Shown here: piece after piece, positions 7,482 through 16,164 of the stretch
How positions within the stretch are numbered: the stretch's first letter is position 1
Layout of the letters: every line of letters begins with the position of its first letter
NCBI GenBank assembly: GCA_003670735.1
Contig: QWQU01000008.1
Location: 1-37,881, forward strand
Source of the DNA: Chloroflexota bacterium
GTDB taxonomy: Bacteria > Chloroflexota > Dehalococcoidia > UBA2979
Length of the DNA stretch: 37,881 nucleotides
Reading direction: 5' to 3'
Notes under the pieces: generated by a model
Told to the model about the DNA's origin: nothing
The model's input: only the letters and a program-made list of their open reading frames with translations
Databases searched by the model: none
Made by a program: the position numbers and the translations under genes

Positions 7482-9770
7482 ATGACCTCGACGCTCCCGA
7501 GTCGGGTTCTCGGTACCAGCCCCGTACGACCGGACGGCGCTGACAAGGTGACGGGCCGCGCGAACTACGGCGCGGACGTGAACCTGCCGCGCATGCTGTT
7601 CGGACGGCTCAAGAAGAGCCCGTACGCGCACGCCATCATCAAGAAGATCGACGTCTCGAAGGCCCTGGCACTGCCGGGTGTCGAGGCGGTTGTCACGGCC
7701 CAGGACTTCCCGGACGTGAACAACATGGACGGCGCTGCGCCACGCAAGTTCCTGATCGGGAACTTCATCGCGGTCGACAAGGTCCTTTACTACGGCCACC
7801 CCGTGGCTGCGGTCGCTGCGACCAGCCCGCACATCGCGGAGGACGCGCTCGACCTGATCGAGGTTGAGTACGAGGTCCTCCCGCCAGTGATGACCGCCGA
7901 AGCGGCGATGTCGCCCGACGCGGCAATCCTGCACCCCGGTATGCGCACCGCTGAGCCGGTCGGCATCAGCGGCGACACCGCGGGCCGCGACTCCAACGTC
8001 GCGTCGCACCTGCAGGTCGCGACCGGTGACGACATCGACGCCGCGTTCGCGGCCGCCGAGATCGTCGTTGAGAACGAGTTCCACACCTCGACCGCGCACC
8101 AGGGCTACCTCGAGCCCCACACGGCGACGGCGCAGTGGAACTCCGACGGCAGCCTCGTGATCTACAGCTCGTCGCAGGGCTCGTTCCAGATCGTGCGCGA
8201 CCCGCTCGCGACGATCCTGAAGATGCCCGCCTCCCGCATTCGCGCGATCCCGATGGAGATCGGCGGCGGCTTCGGTGGCAAGAACCGGCTCTACTGCGAG
8301 CCGCTGGCCGCGATGCTGGCGAAGAAGGCTGAGAAGCCGGTCAAGCTGAGCATGACCCGCGAGGAAGTGATCGAGGCCTCTGGCCCGACCTCCGGCGCGT
8401 GGATCCGTGCCAAGCTCGGCGCGACGAAGGACGGCACGTTCACCGCGTTCCAGATGTGGATCGCGTACGAGGCCGGTGGCTTCCCGGGCTCCTCGGTCGG
8501 CGGTGGTCTGAACACCTCGCTCGGCCAGTACAGCATCCCGAACGTGAAGATGGACGGCTACGACGTCGTCGTGAACCGCCCGCGCAACGCGGCCTACCGC
8601 GCCCCGGGTGTGCCGGCGCCGAACTACGCCATTGAGTCGCTGGTCGACATGATGGCGGAGCGCCTGGACATCGACCCGATCGACATCCGCATCCAGAACT
8701 CGTCGGCTGAGGGCACTCGCCGACCGAACGGCGTCATCATTGGCCCGAACGGCAACCGCGAGGTGATGCAGGCGATCAAGGACTCGGCGCACTACCGCTC
8801 CGAGCTCACCGGCAAGAACCGCGGCCGTGGCGTTGCCATCGGCTTCTGGAACGCCGGCGCTGGTGCGCACTCGATGAACGCCACCGTGAACCTCGATGGC
8901 ACGATCACGCTGAACACCGGCGCGGTCGACATCGGCGGCCTGCGCGCGACCGAGGCGATGACCTTCGCCGAAGTGCTGGGCATCCCGTACGAGGCGACCA
9001 ACCCGCGCATCGTGGACACCGACTCGATCGGCTGGACTACGCTGACGGCAGGCAGCGGCACCGGCGCGGGCATCTCCGCCAGCGCCTTCCTCGTTGCCGG
9101 CCAGATCAAGCAGCGCGCGATTGAGCGCGCCGCCAAGATCTGGGAAGTCGAGGCCTCGACGGTCACGTATGACGTCGAGACTGCTTCGATGACCGGCCCG
9201 GCCGACGCCGAGGGCAAGCCTCGGACGATGACCTTCCAGCAGTTGGCTGCTCAGCAGGCCGGCACTGGTGGGTACATCAGCGGCCACGTCGACAACAGCG
9301 GCGCTCAGGGTGGGCCGACGTACGCCGGCAACATCGTGGACGTCGAAGTCGACGAGGAGACCGGCAAGGTCACCGTGCTCCGCTTCACCGTGGTGCAGGA
9401 CGCCGGCAAGGCGCTGCACCTCGGCTACGTGGAGGGCCAGCTCCAGGGTGGTGCCGCTCAGGGCATCGGCATGGCGCTGACTGAGGAGTACTACTACGAC
9501 GAGAACGGCGTGCTGCGGAACGCGAGCCTGCTCGACTACCGCATCCCGACCGCGCTCGACGTGCCGATGATCGAGACGATCGTCGTCGAGGTCCCGAACC
9601 CCGGTCACCCGCTGGGTGTCCGCGGCGTGGGCGAGTGCGCAATCGTCGTCCCGATGGCGGCTGTGGCGAACGCCGTGGCAAACGCGGTCGGCCTGCGGCC
9701 GACCTCGATGCCGGTGTCGCCGCGCAAGCTGATCGAGATGATCATGGACCGGGACGGCATCGAGGCCTAA
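7482..9770 (+). CDS. Xanthine dehydrogenase/aldehyde oxidase family molybdopterin-binding subunit
   Basis: The 762-residue protein is the large, molybdenum-cofactor subunit of a xanthine oxidase-family hydroxylase. The N-terminus has the a/b hammerhead domain (VTGRANYGADV through SPYAHAIIKKID). GGGFGGK at 261-267 and AYRAP at 371-375 are cofactor-binding signatures, and Glu718 in GVGECAIV is the expected catalytic base. The AYRCSFR loop of form I CO dehydrogenase is absent, so CO is unlikely as substrate; an aldehyde, N-heterocycle or other hydroxylated compound is expected. Start ATG 7482 follows AGGAG (7472-7476). No FAD or 2Fe-2S subunit is adjacent, although such enzymes need them for electron transfer; they must lie elsewhere or be shared. 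Confidence 0.93.
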   Translation: MTSTLPSRVLGTSPVRPDGADKVTGRANYGADVNLPRMLFGRLKKSPYAHAIIKKIDVSKALALPGVEAVVTAQDFPDVNNMDGAAPRKFLIGNFIAVDKVLYYGHPVAAVAATSPHIAEDALDLIEVEYEVLPPVMTAEAAMSPDAAILHPGMRTAEPVGISGDTAGRDSNVASHLQVATGDDIDAAFAAAEIVVENEFHTSTAHQGYLEPHTATAQWNSDGSLVIYSSSQGSFQIVRDPLATILKMPASRIRAIPMEIGGGFGGKNRLYCEPLAAMLAKKAEKPVKLSMTREEVIEASGPTSGAWIRAKLGATKDGTFTAFQMWIAYEAGGFPGSSVGGGLNTSLGQYSIPNVKMDGYDVVVNRPRNAAYRAPGVPAPNYAIESLVDMMAERLDIDPIDIRIQNSSAEGTRRPNGVIIGPNGNREVMQAIKDSAHYRSELTGKNRGRGVAIGFWNAGAGAHSMNATVNLDGTITLNTGAVDIGGLRATEAMTFAEVLGIPYEATNPRIVDTDSIGWTTLTAGSGTGAGISASAFLVAGQIKQRAIERAAKIWEVEASTVTYDVETASMTGPADAEGKPRTMTFQQLAAQQAGTGGYISGHVDNSGAQGGPTYAGNIVDVEVDEETGKVTVLRFTVVQDAGKALHLGYVEGQLQGGAAQGIGMALTEEYYYDENGVLRNASLLDYRIPTALDVPMIETIVVEVPNPGHPLGVRGVGECAIVVPMAAVANAVANAVGLRPTSMPVSPRKLIEMIMDRDGIEA

Positions 9771-9794
9771 GCCTCGAGCCCAGCTCGAACCTCG

Positions 9795-9825
9795 CGAAGG
9801 CGGGCCCCAGTGAGGCCCGCCTTCG
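9795..9825 (+). terminator. Terminator hairpin after the molybdenum hydroxylase gene
   Basis: Perfect 12-bp arms CGAAGGCGGGCC (9795-9806) and its complement (9814-9825) surround a 7-nt loop 24 nt after the stop. Only TCGTCGTT follows, so the T-tract is weak. Confidence 0.78.
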
Positions 9826-10012
9826 TCGTTCATGGCTCGTTCTTATGTGCTGCCAGCGATGTGGATTTTCGCCTCGTTTTCACCTCAAAACGGGCGTGCA
9901 GACCATGCGATTCGTGATAGAGTGCCACTCGCTCGGCGGGGGATACGCCACCGGCGGTGCCGTCACACGCGACGTCTCAGACGCGTGTAGTGGATTCGAG
10001 AGAGGAACGCGC

Positions 10013-11203
10013 ATGCCGATCGAATGGCCAGAGGGAAAGCGCCCCGTCTTCGTGGGTGCTGGTTGGACGATGATCCGTCGCTATATGCCGCGCACCAAGG
10101 CGAGCAACGCCAAGGAAGCAGCGACGATGGCGATCGCTGACGCCGGTCTGAAGGTCTCCGACATCGACGGCATCTTCATCTGGGCCAACCCGAACTGGGG
10201 CAACGTCCAGGGCCCGACGGTGTGGCTGGACATCGCTCAGATGATGCAGGTCATGCCCTGGGAGAACATCAAGTTCTGGCTGCAGCCGGAGGCCGTGGCC
10301 GCCGGTTCCTGCTCGGGCATCCAGTGTGCCGCCCTGGCGCTCGGCGCCGGCGCTGTGAACTACGCGCTCGTCATCCGCACGGGTCACCACCCGGCCGGCG
10401 TGCGCTACCGCCAGATCTCGACGAACCGCGCTCCGGGCAACTCGGCGTTCAGCACGCCGTACGGCCACGGTGTCGGTGGCGCCGGCCAGTCCGTCACGTA
10501 CCAGCGCTACCTCGCCAAGTACGGCGCGAAGCGCGAGGAGATGTGGGGCTACATCGGCACCGCTCACAAGAATGGCCAGGACACCCCGCAGTCCGTGTGG
10601 CGTGGCCGCCTGATCACCGAAGAGGACTACCTCAACGCTCGGTTGATCGCGTACCCGATGAACATCTTCGACAACGACATGCCGTGTGACGGTGTGCTGG
10701 CAGTCGTGATGACGACCGAAGACCGCGCGAAGAGCACGCCGCACCCCGGTGGGTACATCGCGGGCATGGCTGCCATCCCGACGCACCGCAACCAGACTGG
10801 TATCACCGAGCCCCTGGAGGGCCTGGAGGAGACCAACGGCTGGCAGGCGAAGAACCTGTACGCGAGCGCTGGCCTGAACCCGACCGACGTCACCGTGAAG
10901 CACGTCTACGACGGCTTCTCGCCAATGGTCTGGATGTGGATCGAGGCCTTCGGCTTCGCTCCCAAGGGCGAGGCACACGCGTGGGCGCAGCCGGAGACCA
11001 TCGGTCGCGACGGCCCGCACCCGCTGAACATGTCGGGCGGTAACCTCGGTTCCGGCCGCGTGCACGGCTTCGGTCACGTGCTGGAGACGGCGATGCAGCT
11101 CATGGGCACCGCCGGCATCCGCCAGGTCAAGAACAACGAGGTCGCACTCTGCGAGACCGGCCCCTTCGGCTCGGCCTCCAGCTTCATGGCGACTCGCGAC
11201 TAG
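10013..11203 (+). CDS. Thiolase-like (SCP-x/acetyl-CoA acetyltransferase-like) protein
   Basis: This 396-residue protein belongs to the thiolase superfamily, in the divergent branch annotated as thiolase-like or lipid-transfer proteins. A nucleophile candidate is Cys100 in AGSCSGIQC. The second catalytic region reads NMSGGNLGSGRVHGFGH, with His351 and His355 in place of the usual GHPxG motif, and a C-terminal Cys380 sits in ALCETGPFGS where thiolases have CxGGGxG. This suggests possible catalysis, but with altered geometry, so classical beta-ketothiolase activity is uncertain. The ATG at 10013 is preceded by AGAGAGGAA; upstream in-frame starts lack a ribosome site. A hairpin follows. A role in degrading acyl-CoA or sterol/aromatic side chains is inference. 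Confidence 0.87.
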   Translation: MPIEWPEGKRPVFVGAGWTMIRRYMPRTKASNAKEAATMAIADAGLKVSDIDGIFIWANPNWGNVQGPTVWLDIAQMMQVMPWENIKFWLQPEAVAAGSCSGIQCAALALGAGAVNYALVIRTGHHPAGVRYRQISTNRAPGNSAFSTPYGHGVGGAGQSVTYQRYLAKYGAKREEMWGYIGTAHKNGQDTPQSVWRGRLITEEDYLNARLIAYPMNIFDNDMPCDGVLAVVMTTEDRAKSTPHPGGYIAGMAAIPTHRNQTGITEPLEGLEETNGWQAKNLYASAGLNPTDVTVKHVYDGFSPMVWMWIEAFGFAPKGEAHAWAQPETIGRDGPHPLNMSGGNLGSGRVHGFGHVLETAMQLMGTAGIRQVKNNEVALCETGPFGSASSFMATRD

Positions 11204-11222
11204 TTCGCGTCTCTCGCAACTC

Positions 11223-11257
11223 ACAAGAAGCCCGGCGCAATGCGCTGGGCTTCTTGT
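11223..11257 (+). terminator. Terminator hairpin after the thiolase-like gene
   Basis: Arms 11223-11238 and 11242-11257 pair over 16 positions with one G-T wobble, around an AAT loop, starting 20 nt after the stop at 11203. The T-rich end of the stem runs into TTGTTCG. Confidence 0.8.
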
Positions 11258-11374
11258 TGTTCGCTCGCATTCCAATCCGCTGACATCTCGCGTCATACAA
11301 CGCGCGCGTAAACCCACCTCGATGCCCCGTTCGTACGTATCGGTGTTCGCTCGCGACTCGAGGAAGGAACGACT

Positions 11375-12151
11375 GTGCACGTCGACAACACGCAGCAAGG
11401 CATCCCGAGCTGGGTCGAGCTGATGACCTCCGACGAGGACGCAGCGGTGCGGTTCTACGGCGACCTCTTCAACTGGGTCGACAACGCGCAAGACGTCCCC
11501 GGCGAGAATGGCGGGACGTATCACCTCGCAACGCTGGGCGGCGACAACATCGCGGGCATCGGTACCGAGCGGCAGCCCGGCGTGCCCCCGCACTGGAGCA
11601 TCTACTTCGCGGTCGACGACGCGGTAGCAGTGGCGGCCAAGGTGCCGGCCGCAGGCGGTCAGGTGATCGTGCCGCCGACGGACGTCATGAATCTCGGACG
11701 AATGGCGATCGTCGCCGATCCGACCGGCGCGCCGATCGGGCTCTGGGAGGCGAAGCTACACAAGGGCTTCGGACGCCGCGACGAGCCGGGCAGCGTGTCA
11801 TGGTGCGAGCTGCTGACAGATGACGCAGCGCAGGCGACGGCGTTCTTCACGAACATCCTCGGCGTGCCCGCGGAGGAGATGGCGATGCAGGGCTACTCCT
11901 ACACGCTGCTGGGCCCGACGGTGGGTCGAGGCGCCGGGATCATGTCTAAGACACCCGAGATGGGCTCGATGCCGACGATGTGGGGCGTGTACTTCGAGGT
12001 AGCCGACACGGACGCGACGGTAGCAAAGGCGCGCGACCTCGGCGCAACAGTGCTGAATGAGCCACAGGACATGATGGCGGGGCGCTGGGCAATGCTCGCG
12101 GACCCGCAGGGCGCGGTGTTCGGCATCATCAAATCCGCCCCAATGCCCTAG
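11375..12151 (+). CDS. VOC (glyoxalase/bleomycin resistance) protein with two domains
   Basis: The 258-residue protein has two tandem vicinal-oxygen-chelate modules. The first begins GIPSWVELMTSDEDAAVRFY (about residues 9-28) and the second GSVSWCELLTDDAAQATAFF (about 139-158). Each is followed by the expected beta strands and a LADPTGA/LADPQGA-type end. Two-module VOC proteins of this length resemble the hydroxylase/CFP30B-like group. The fold supports metal-dependent lyase, isomerase or dioxygenase chemistry, or ligand binding; the reaction cannot be read here. The GTG at 11375 is preceded by GGAAGGAA. It lies alone between hairpins. Confidence 0.88.
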   Translation: MHVDNTQQGIPSWVELMTSDEDAAVRFYGDLFNWVDNAQDVPGENGGTYHLATLGGDNIAGIGTERQPGVPPHWSIYFAVDDAVAVAAKVPAAGGQVIVPPTDVMNLGRMAIVADPTGAPIGLWEAKLHKGFGRRDEPGSVSWCELLTDDAAQATAFFTNILGVPAEEMAMQGYSYTLLGPTVGRGAGIMSKTPEMGSMPTMWGVYFEVADTDATVAKARDLGATVLNEPQDMMAGRWAMLADPQGAVFGIIKSAPMP

Positions 12152-12178
12152 GGCGTTCCGCCCTTCTCGCCCGTCGTT

Positions 12179-12217
12179 ACGAGGCGATCTCTGCGAGGAG
12201 GTCGCCTCGTTGCTTTT
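12179..12217 (+). terminator. Terminator after the VOC gene
   Basis: ACGAGGCGA (12179-12187) and TCGCCTCGT (12202-12210) form a 9-bp perfect stem with a 14-nt loop, followed by TGCTTTT. A smaller GGGCG/CGCCC hairpin at 12151-12163 starts at the stop codon itself. Confidence 0.7.
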
Positions 12218-12271
12218 CGGTTGCACGCCCTGCGGGTTGCGCTGCAACGGTTCGAGGCAGAGGCTGGGCGT

Positions 12272-13552
12272 GTGACCAGTCAATCGAACACAGCCAGCGT
12301 CGCGAGCGACGTTCCCGCTGCGATGCCCTCGCAGCTGTCCGTGTATTGCATCGCCGCGGGCGCCGGCATCGCCTCGATGGCGATGAACTTCTGGCTGCCG
12401 CTGCTGCCCCTCTACATGCAGGAGCTCGGCGCCGGGAACCAGTCGAGCGCGCTGTTCTGGACGGCGATCGCCAACATCGCGCTCGGTCTCGCACGGATCG
12501 TGAGTGGGCCGCTCTGGGGCATGGTGTCGGACCGCATCGGTCGCAAGCCGATGTTCGTACGCACGCTGTTCTGCGCGGCGGCCACGATCGTGATCGTCGC
12601 GGCCGCACAGGCGCCGTGGCAGGTCGCACTCGCGTTCATCGTCCAGGGGCTGCTCTCGGGCTTCATCCCTGCAGCCACGGCGCTGATGAGCGTCAGTGTG
12701 CCCGAGGAGCGCATGAGCGCGAGCCTCAGCCTGGTGACGGGCGGCCAGTACCTGGGCACCACGCTTGGACCAGCGCTCGGCGCAGCACTCGTAGTGTTCT
12801 TCGGGTTCCGTGGCTCGATGCTGGTGGGTGCGGCGCTGCCGATCGTTGCGGCGCTGCTCGTGCTGACAATGGTGCCTCGCGATGCGGTGACCCCTCGAGC
12901 GCCACGCGCGGCGGGTCCGAGGGCGCGCACGTCACCAATGGCGATGGTGCGCACGCTGCCGGTGCAGTTCTACGTAGCGGTGTTCCTGTTCTTCTTACTG
13001 TTTGCGATGAACCAGCTCGTGCGACTGCTCACGCCGCTCGCGCTGCAGGACATCGTTGGTCGATCGAGCGTTGCCGCTGTCTCAGGTCTCGCGTTCTCGA
13101 TTAGTGGCGCGGCGGCTGTACTCGGGATCGTGTTCATCGGGCAGCGCTACGTACGCCCCGGTCGCCTCAAGCTGACGCTGATCGTGGGGACGATCGTGGC
13201 TGCCGCCGCGACGGCTGCGCTGGCGTTCGCCCATGTCGTGCCGGTATTCATCGCGCTCTTCACCGTGTTCTCGCTCGTGCTGGCAATGATGATTCCGGCT
13301 ACCAACACGCTGATCGCCACGAACGTCTCACGCGAGCGGCGCGGCACTGGCTTCGGGGTCGCGAGCAGCGCACAGGCGATGGCGCTGATGGTCGGGCCGA
13401 TCACGGCCGCCGCGTTCGGCGGGGCACTCAGCCTCGGATTCCTCGTCGGTGGGGCCCTGTTCGTCGGCATCGCGGTGCTCGTGTTCTTCTCCGTACGTGA
13501 GCCTCGGCCCTTTGGTGGGGTGGTTGAGGCCGAGGCGGAAGCCGCCAGCTAG
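12272..13552 (+). CDS. MFS transporter (multidrug/DHA1-like)
   Basis: The 426-residue protein has about twelve hydrophobic helices and the major facilitator motif A, GMVSDRIGRKP, between helices 2 and 3. A central loop rich in Pro and Arg near residue 210 joins the two six-helix halves. It likely exports or takes up a small molecule using the proton gradient. GTG 12272 with a purine-rich GAGGCAGAGG upstream gives a normal MFS N-terminus; the frame is open 51 nt further upstream. It is followed by a second, only distantly similar MFS gene on the same strand. Confidence 0.85.
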   Translation: MTSQSNTASVASDVPAAMPSQLSVYCIAAGAGIASMAMNFWLPLLPLYMQELGAGNQSSALFWTAIANIALGLARIVSGPLWGMVSDRIGRKPMFVRTLFCAAATIVIVAAAQAPWQVALAFIVQGLLSGFIPAATALMSVSVPEERMSASLSLVTGGQYLGTTLGPALGAALVVFFGFRGSMLVGAALPIVAALLVLTMVPRDAVTPRAPRAAGPRARTSPMAMVRTLPVQFYVAVFLFFLLFAMNQLVRLLTPLALQDIVGRSSVAAVSGLAFSISGAAAVLGIVFIGQRYVRPGRLKLTLIVGTIVAAAATAALAFAHVVPVFIALFTVFSLVLAMMIPATNTLIATNVSRERRGTGFGVASSAQAMALMVGPITAAAFGGALSLGFLVGGALFVGIAVLVFFSVREPRPFGGVVEAEAEAAS

Positions 13553-13656
13553 CCCCTGTTCCGTGGCCTTCCGGCCGGTCAGCCTCGACACCTCGCGTCG
13601 AGGTGAGGCGATCCGCTACTCTGGCGCTATCACGACCATTGAAAGGCGTGCACACG

Positions 13657-14937
13657 ATGGCGATCGAGAACGATCGACCGGCCGACGCACCGGCACGCTC
13701 CTCCAGCGTCACCCACGAAGAGGGCGATTACCCGCGCTATCGGTGGGTGATCATCAGCCAGATGATCCTCCAGCAGCAGCTGGGGCCGCTCATCTTCTCG
13801 AGCCTCGGCGTTCTGCTGCCGTCGATGCAGAAAGAGCTGCACTTCGGGCTGATCGAGCTCGGACGACTCGGGTCGGCACGGACCGTCGGCAACTTCGTGC
13901 TGTTCGTGGCGAGCATCCTGCTGGTGCGGTTCCGCCCGATCCGCATGTTCAACATGTTCGCGCTCGTGCTCGCCGCTGCGTTGCTGATCGTAGGCTTCGC
14001 GCCGAGCTACTACGTCGCGCTCGGCGGACTCGCGCTGTACTCGTTTGGTGTGTCGTTCGGGCAGGTGCCGGCGAACATGGTGCGACAGCAGTGGATCGCG
14101 CCAAAGGAGATGGCGACGGTCTCGGGCGTGATGCTCGCACTGCAGACCGTCTTCCAGATGGCCGGCCTGGCACTGGTTCCGTTGATCCTCGAGCCAATCG
14201 GTGGCTGGCGGTCAGTGTTCATCGGCAACGCGGTGATCTTGCTCGCGATCGCGTCGGTGTGGTTCTTCACCGCGCGCGAGCGCATCACGCCGAGTTACGA
14301 GCGCATGCGCAGCCAAGACCGCGGCCTGTCGGCGGCGGGTGCTGTGTTACGACGCCGCGAGTTCTACCTGCTGGGCTTCGCCGTGCTGGGCGGCGCAACG
14401 GCGTTCACGACCAACCTCTACCTGCTGCCGAAGTTCTTCGTCGATGAGCGGCACTTCTCGCTGCAGGTGGCTGGATCGATCACCGCGGTGATCCCTCTCG
14501 GTGGACTGCTGGCGAACCTCGTGGCTGGCGTGCTCTCGGACCGCATCGGACGGCGGAAGCTGATCATTTGGCCGTCCGGCATCGCACTGCCGATCCTCTG
14601 GTACATCATGATCGGCGACTACCCACCGAGCATCCTTGTGCCCGTCGCGTTCCTGACCGGCGTGTTCGTGTTCCTGCCGTTCCCAGCGCTACAGACGATC
14701 CCGCTCGAGATTCCAGGGCTGAGCCCAGCAGAGCGCGCGATTGGTCAGGCGCTGCAGATGACGATCTCAACGGTCGGCATCTTCTTCGGGCCGATCTTCG
14801 TGACCTCGATCGCCGCGAGCACAGGGTCGCTGCGCAGTGGTCTGCTGTACCTGCTGCTGCTGCCGACGCTGTTCGTGTGGACGACGATATTCATGCCCGA
14901 GACCGGGCGCGTCGCGCGACAAAAGGCAGCGAGCTAG
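13657..14937 (+). CDS. MFS transporter
   Basis: This 426-residue protein has about twelve transmembrane helices. After a polar N-terminus of about 30 residues come RYRWVIISQMILQQQLGPLI (first helix) and, in the second half, the MFS signature GVLSDRIGRRK near residue 295, suggesting a better-conserved C-terminal half. The architecture resembles monocarboxylate/organic-anion MFS carriers, but substrate assignment is not possible. The ATG at 13657 has GAAAGG 10 nt upstream; an earlier in-frame GTG at 13603 is less likely. The gap from the preceding MFS gene is about 100 nt and contains small inverted repeats, so co-transcription is possible but not certain. Confidence 0.85.
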   Translation: MAIENDRPADAPARSSSVTHEEGDYPRYRWVIISQMILQQQLGPLIFSSLGVLLPSMQKELHFGLIELGRLGSARTVGNFVLFVASILLVRFRPIRMFNMFALVLAAALLIVGFAPSYYVALGGLALYSFGVSFGQVPANMVRQQWIAPKEMATVSGVMLALQTVFQMAGLALVPLILEPIGGWRSVFIGNAVILLAIASVWFFTARERITPSYERMRSQDRGLSAAGAVLRRREFYLLGFAVLGGATAFTTNLYLLPKFFVDERHFSLQVAGSITAVIPLGGLLANLVAGVLSDRIGRRKLIIWPSGIALPILWYIMIGDYPPSILVPVAFLTGVFVFLPFPALQTIPLEIPGLSPAERAIGQALQMTISTVGIFFGPIFVTSIAASTGSLRSGLLYLLLLPTLFVWTTIFMPETGRVARQKAAS

Positions 14938-14952
14938 GGGCGTTCCGTCCCT
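14936..14952 (+). terminator. Small hairpin at the end of the MFS gene
   Basis: AGGGGCG (14936-14942) and CGTCCCT (14946-14952) pair over 7 bp with one G-T wobble and a TTC loop, overlapping the stop codon. The position and sequence echo the hairpin at the stop of the VOC gene (12151-12163). Weak but repeated. Confidence 0.45.
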
Positions 14953-15035
14953 CTCGCCCTGCGTATCGGGGCGTGGTCGGTGACGCGATTACTCGGCGTC
15001 CTGCACGCATACCTCGAGGTCTGCGAGTGGGGCTG

Positions 15036-15998
15036 CTAACCGCCGTTGTGGAGCAGCAGCACGATCAGCGCGCCGGTGCCGAAGAGCACGACGTTGAGCA
15101 GCGAGAGCCGGTCGCGGAGCAACATCTCATCGATGTTGCGCTCGGGCTGGCGGTCAGCGACGAAGCGGATGCGTAGCAGGCCGTAGATCACGAATGGCAG
15201 TGTAACGAGCATTGAGTGGTCCGCCGGCAGATTCTTCGCCGTGGTCAGGTACATGACGTACGAGATCACGCTTGAGGTCATCGCGAGGCCGGCCATCTGC
15301 TCGAGGAACTCACCCGAGTACTCGCCGATAACGGCGCGCGGGGCGAGGCCAAAGTCACGCACGAGCAGCCACTCCTGACGCCGACGCAGCGTCGCGAGGT
15401 AGAGCGCACCGAACGTGGTGACGACGTAGAGCCATTCAGAAATCGGCACGTCGATCGCGAAGCCGCCGGCGATGGCGCGCAGCGTGAAGCCGAGCGCAAC
15501 GGCGATCGCATCGATGATCGCGACCTGCTTCAGCACGAACGAGTAGGCGAGCGTGAGCGCCACATAGAGCGAAAGCACACCCCCAAAGCGTGGGTCGAGC
15601 AGGAAGCCCGCGATGACCGCGCTGGTCGGGATGCCGATCCCACACACCACGGCCAAACGAACAGGCAGGCGGCCGGAGGCGATCGGGCGGAAGCGCTTCC
15701 GCGAGTGCATGCGGTCGCGCTCGACATCAACGACGTCGTTGAGGAGGTATGCGCCCGAGGCCGCGAGGCTGAACAAGGCGAAGCCGACCGCACTCGACGC
15801 GATCAGCGGAATCCAGCTATCGGGGTTGCGGAGCTGCCACGCCGTGCCGTTGGAGAAGATGAAGGCCGCGAAAAGCAGGCCGTTCTTCTGCCACTGCGCG
15901 GGACGCATGGCCTGGATGAGCGCGAGGAAGATTCCCGGGATACTGACCGAGGGCCGCTCTTCGTGAGCGACCGCCTCCGGTGATTGGAGCGCGGTCAT
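15036..15998 (-). CDS. UbiA-family prenyltransferase (decaprenyl-phosphate phosphoribosyltransferase-like)
   Basis: The 320-residue membrane protein has about eight helices. The first aspartate-rich motif is NDVVDVERDR, with Asn87, Asp88, Asp91 and Asp95, followed by KRFRPIASG, and the N-terminal MRPAQWQKN segment is typical of the branch containing decaprenyl-phosphate 5-phosphoribosyltransferase. A second conserved stretch, DAIAVALGFTLRAIAGG, covers the other metal-binding region. Members of this branch transfer phosphoribose from PRPP to polyprenyl phosphate. That reaction is inferred from family resemblance; other UbiA chemistry is possible. The ATG at 15998 follows AAGGTGG. It converges on the MFS gene ending at 14937 and diverges from the next MFS gene. 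A polyprenyl sugar donor would suit the GT-C enzymes at 2647 and 5582. Confidence 0.87.
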   Translation of the reverse strand: MTALQSPEAVAHEERPSVSIPGIFLALIQAMRPAQWQKNGLLFAAFIFSNGTAWQLRNPDSWIPLIASSAVGFALFSLAASGAYLLNDVVDVERDRMHSRKRFRPIASGRLPVRLAVVCGIGIPTSAVIAGFLLDPRFGGVLSLYVALTLAYSFVLKQVAIIDAIAVALGFTLRAIAGGFAIDVPISEWLYVVTTFGALYLATLRRRQEWLLVRDFGLAPRAVIGEYSGEFLEQMAGLAMTSSVISYVMYLTTAKNLPADHSMLVTLPFVIYGLLRIRFVADRQPERNIDEMLLRDRLSLLNVVLFGTGALIVLLLHNGG

Positions 15999-16164
15999 CG
16001 AGCCACCTTCCGTGCGCGCATCCTCATCTTAGGGTGCGTGCACACCTCGGGACATGCGGGCCACCCCCTCTCTACTCGGTCTCAACTCGGTTCTGGGCGA
16101 GTGATAACCGCCGCGACGCGACGTACGATGCCTGCTCACTCGCCACATCGCCGGAGGCTCGTCC

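Noticed and set aside
8571-8610. Form I CO dehydrogenase active-site loop in the molybdenum hydroxylase
   Set aside because: The sequence reads AYRAP, lacking the cysteine of AYRCSFR.
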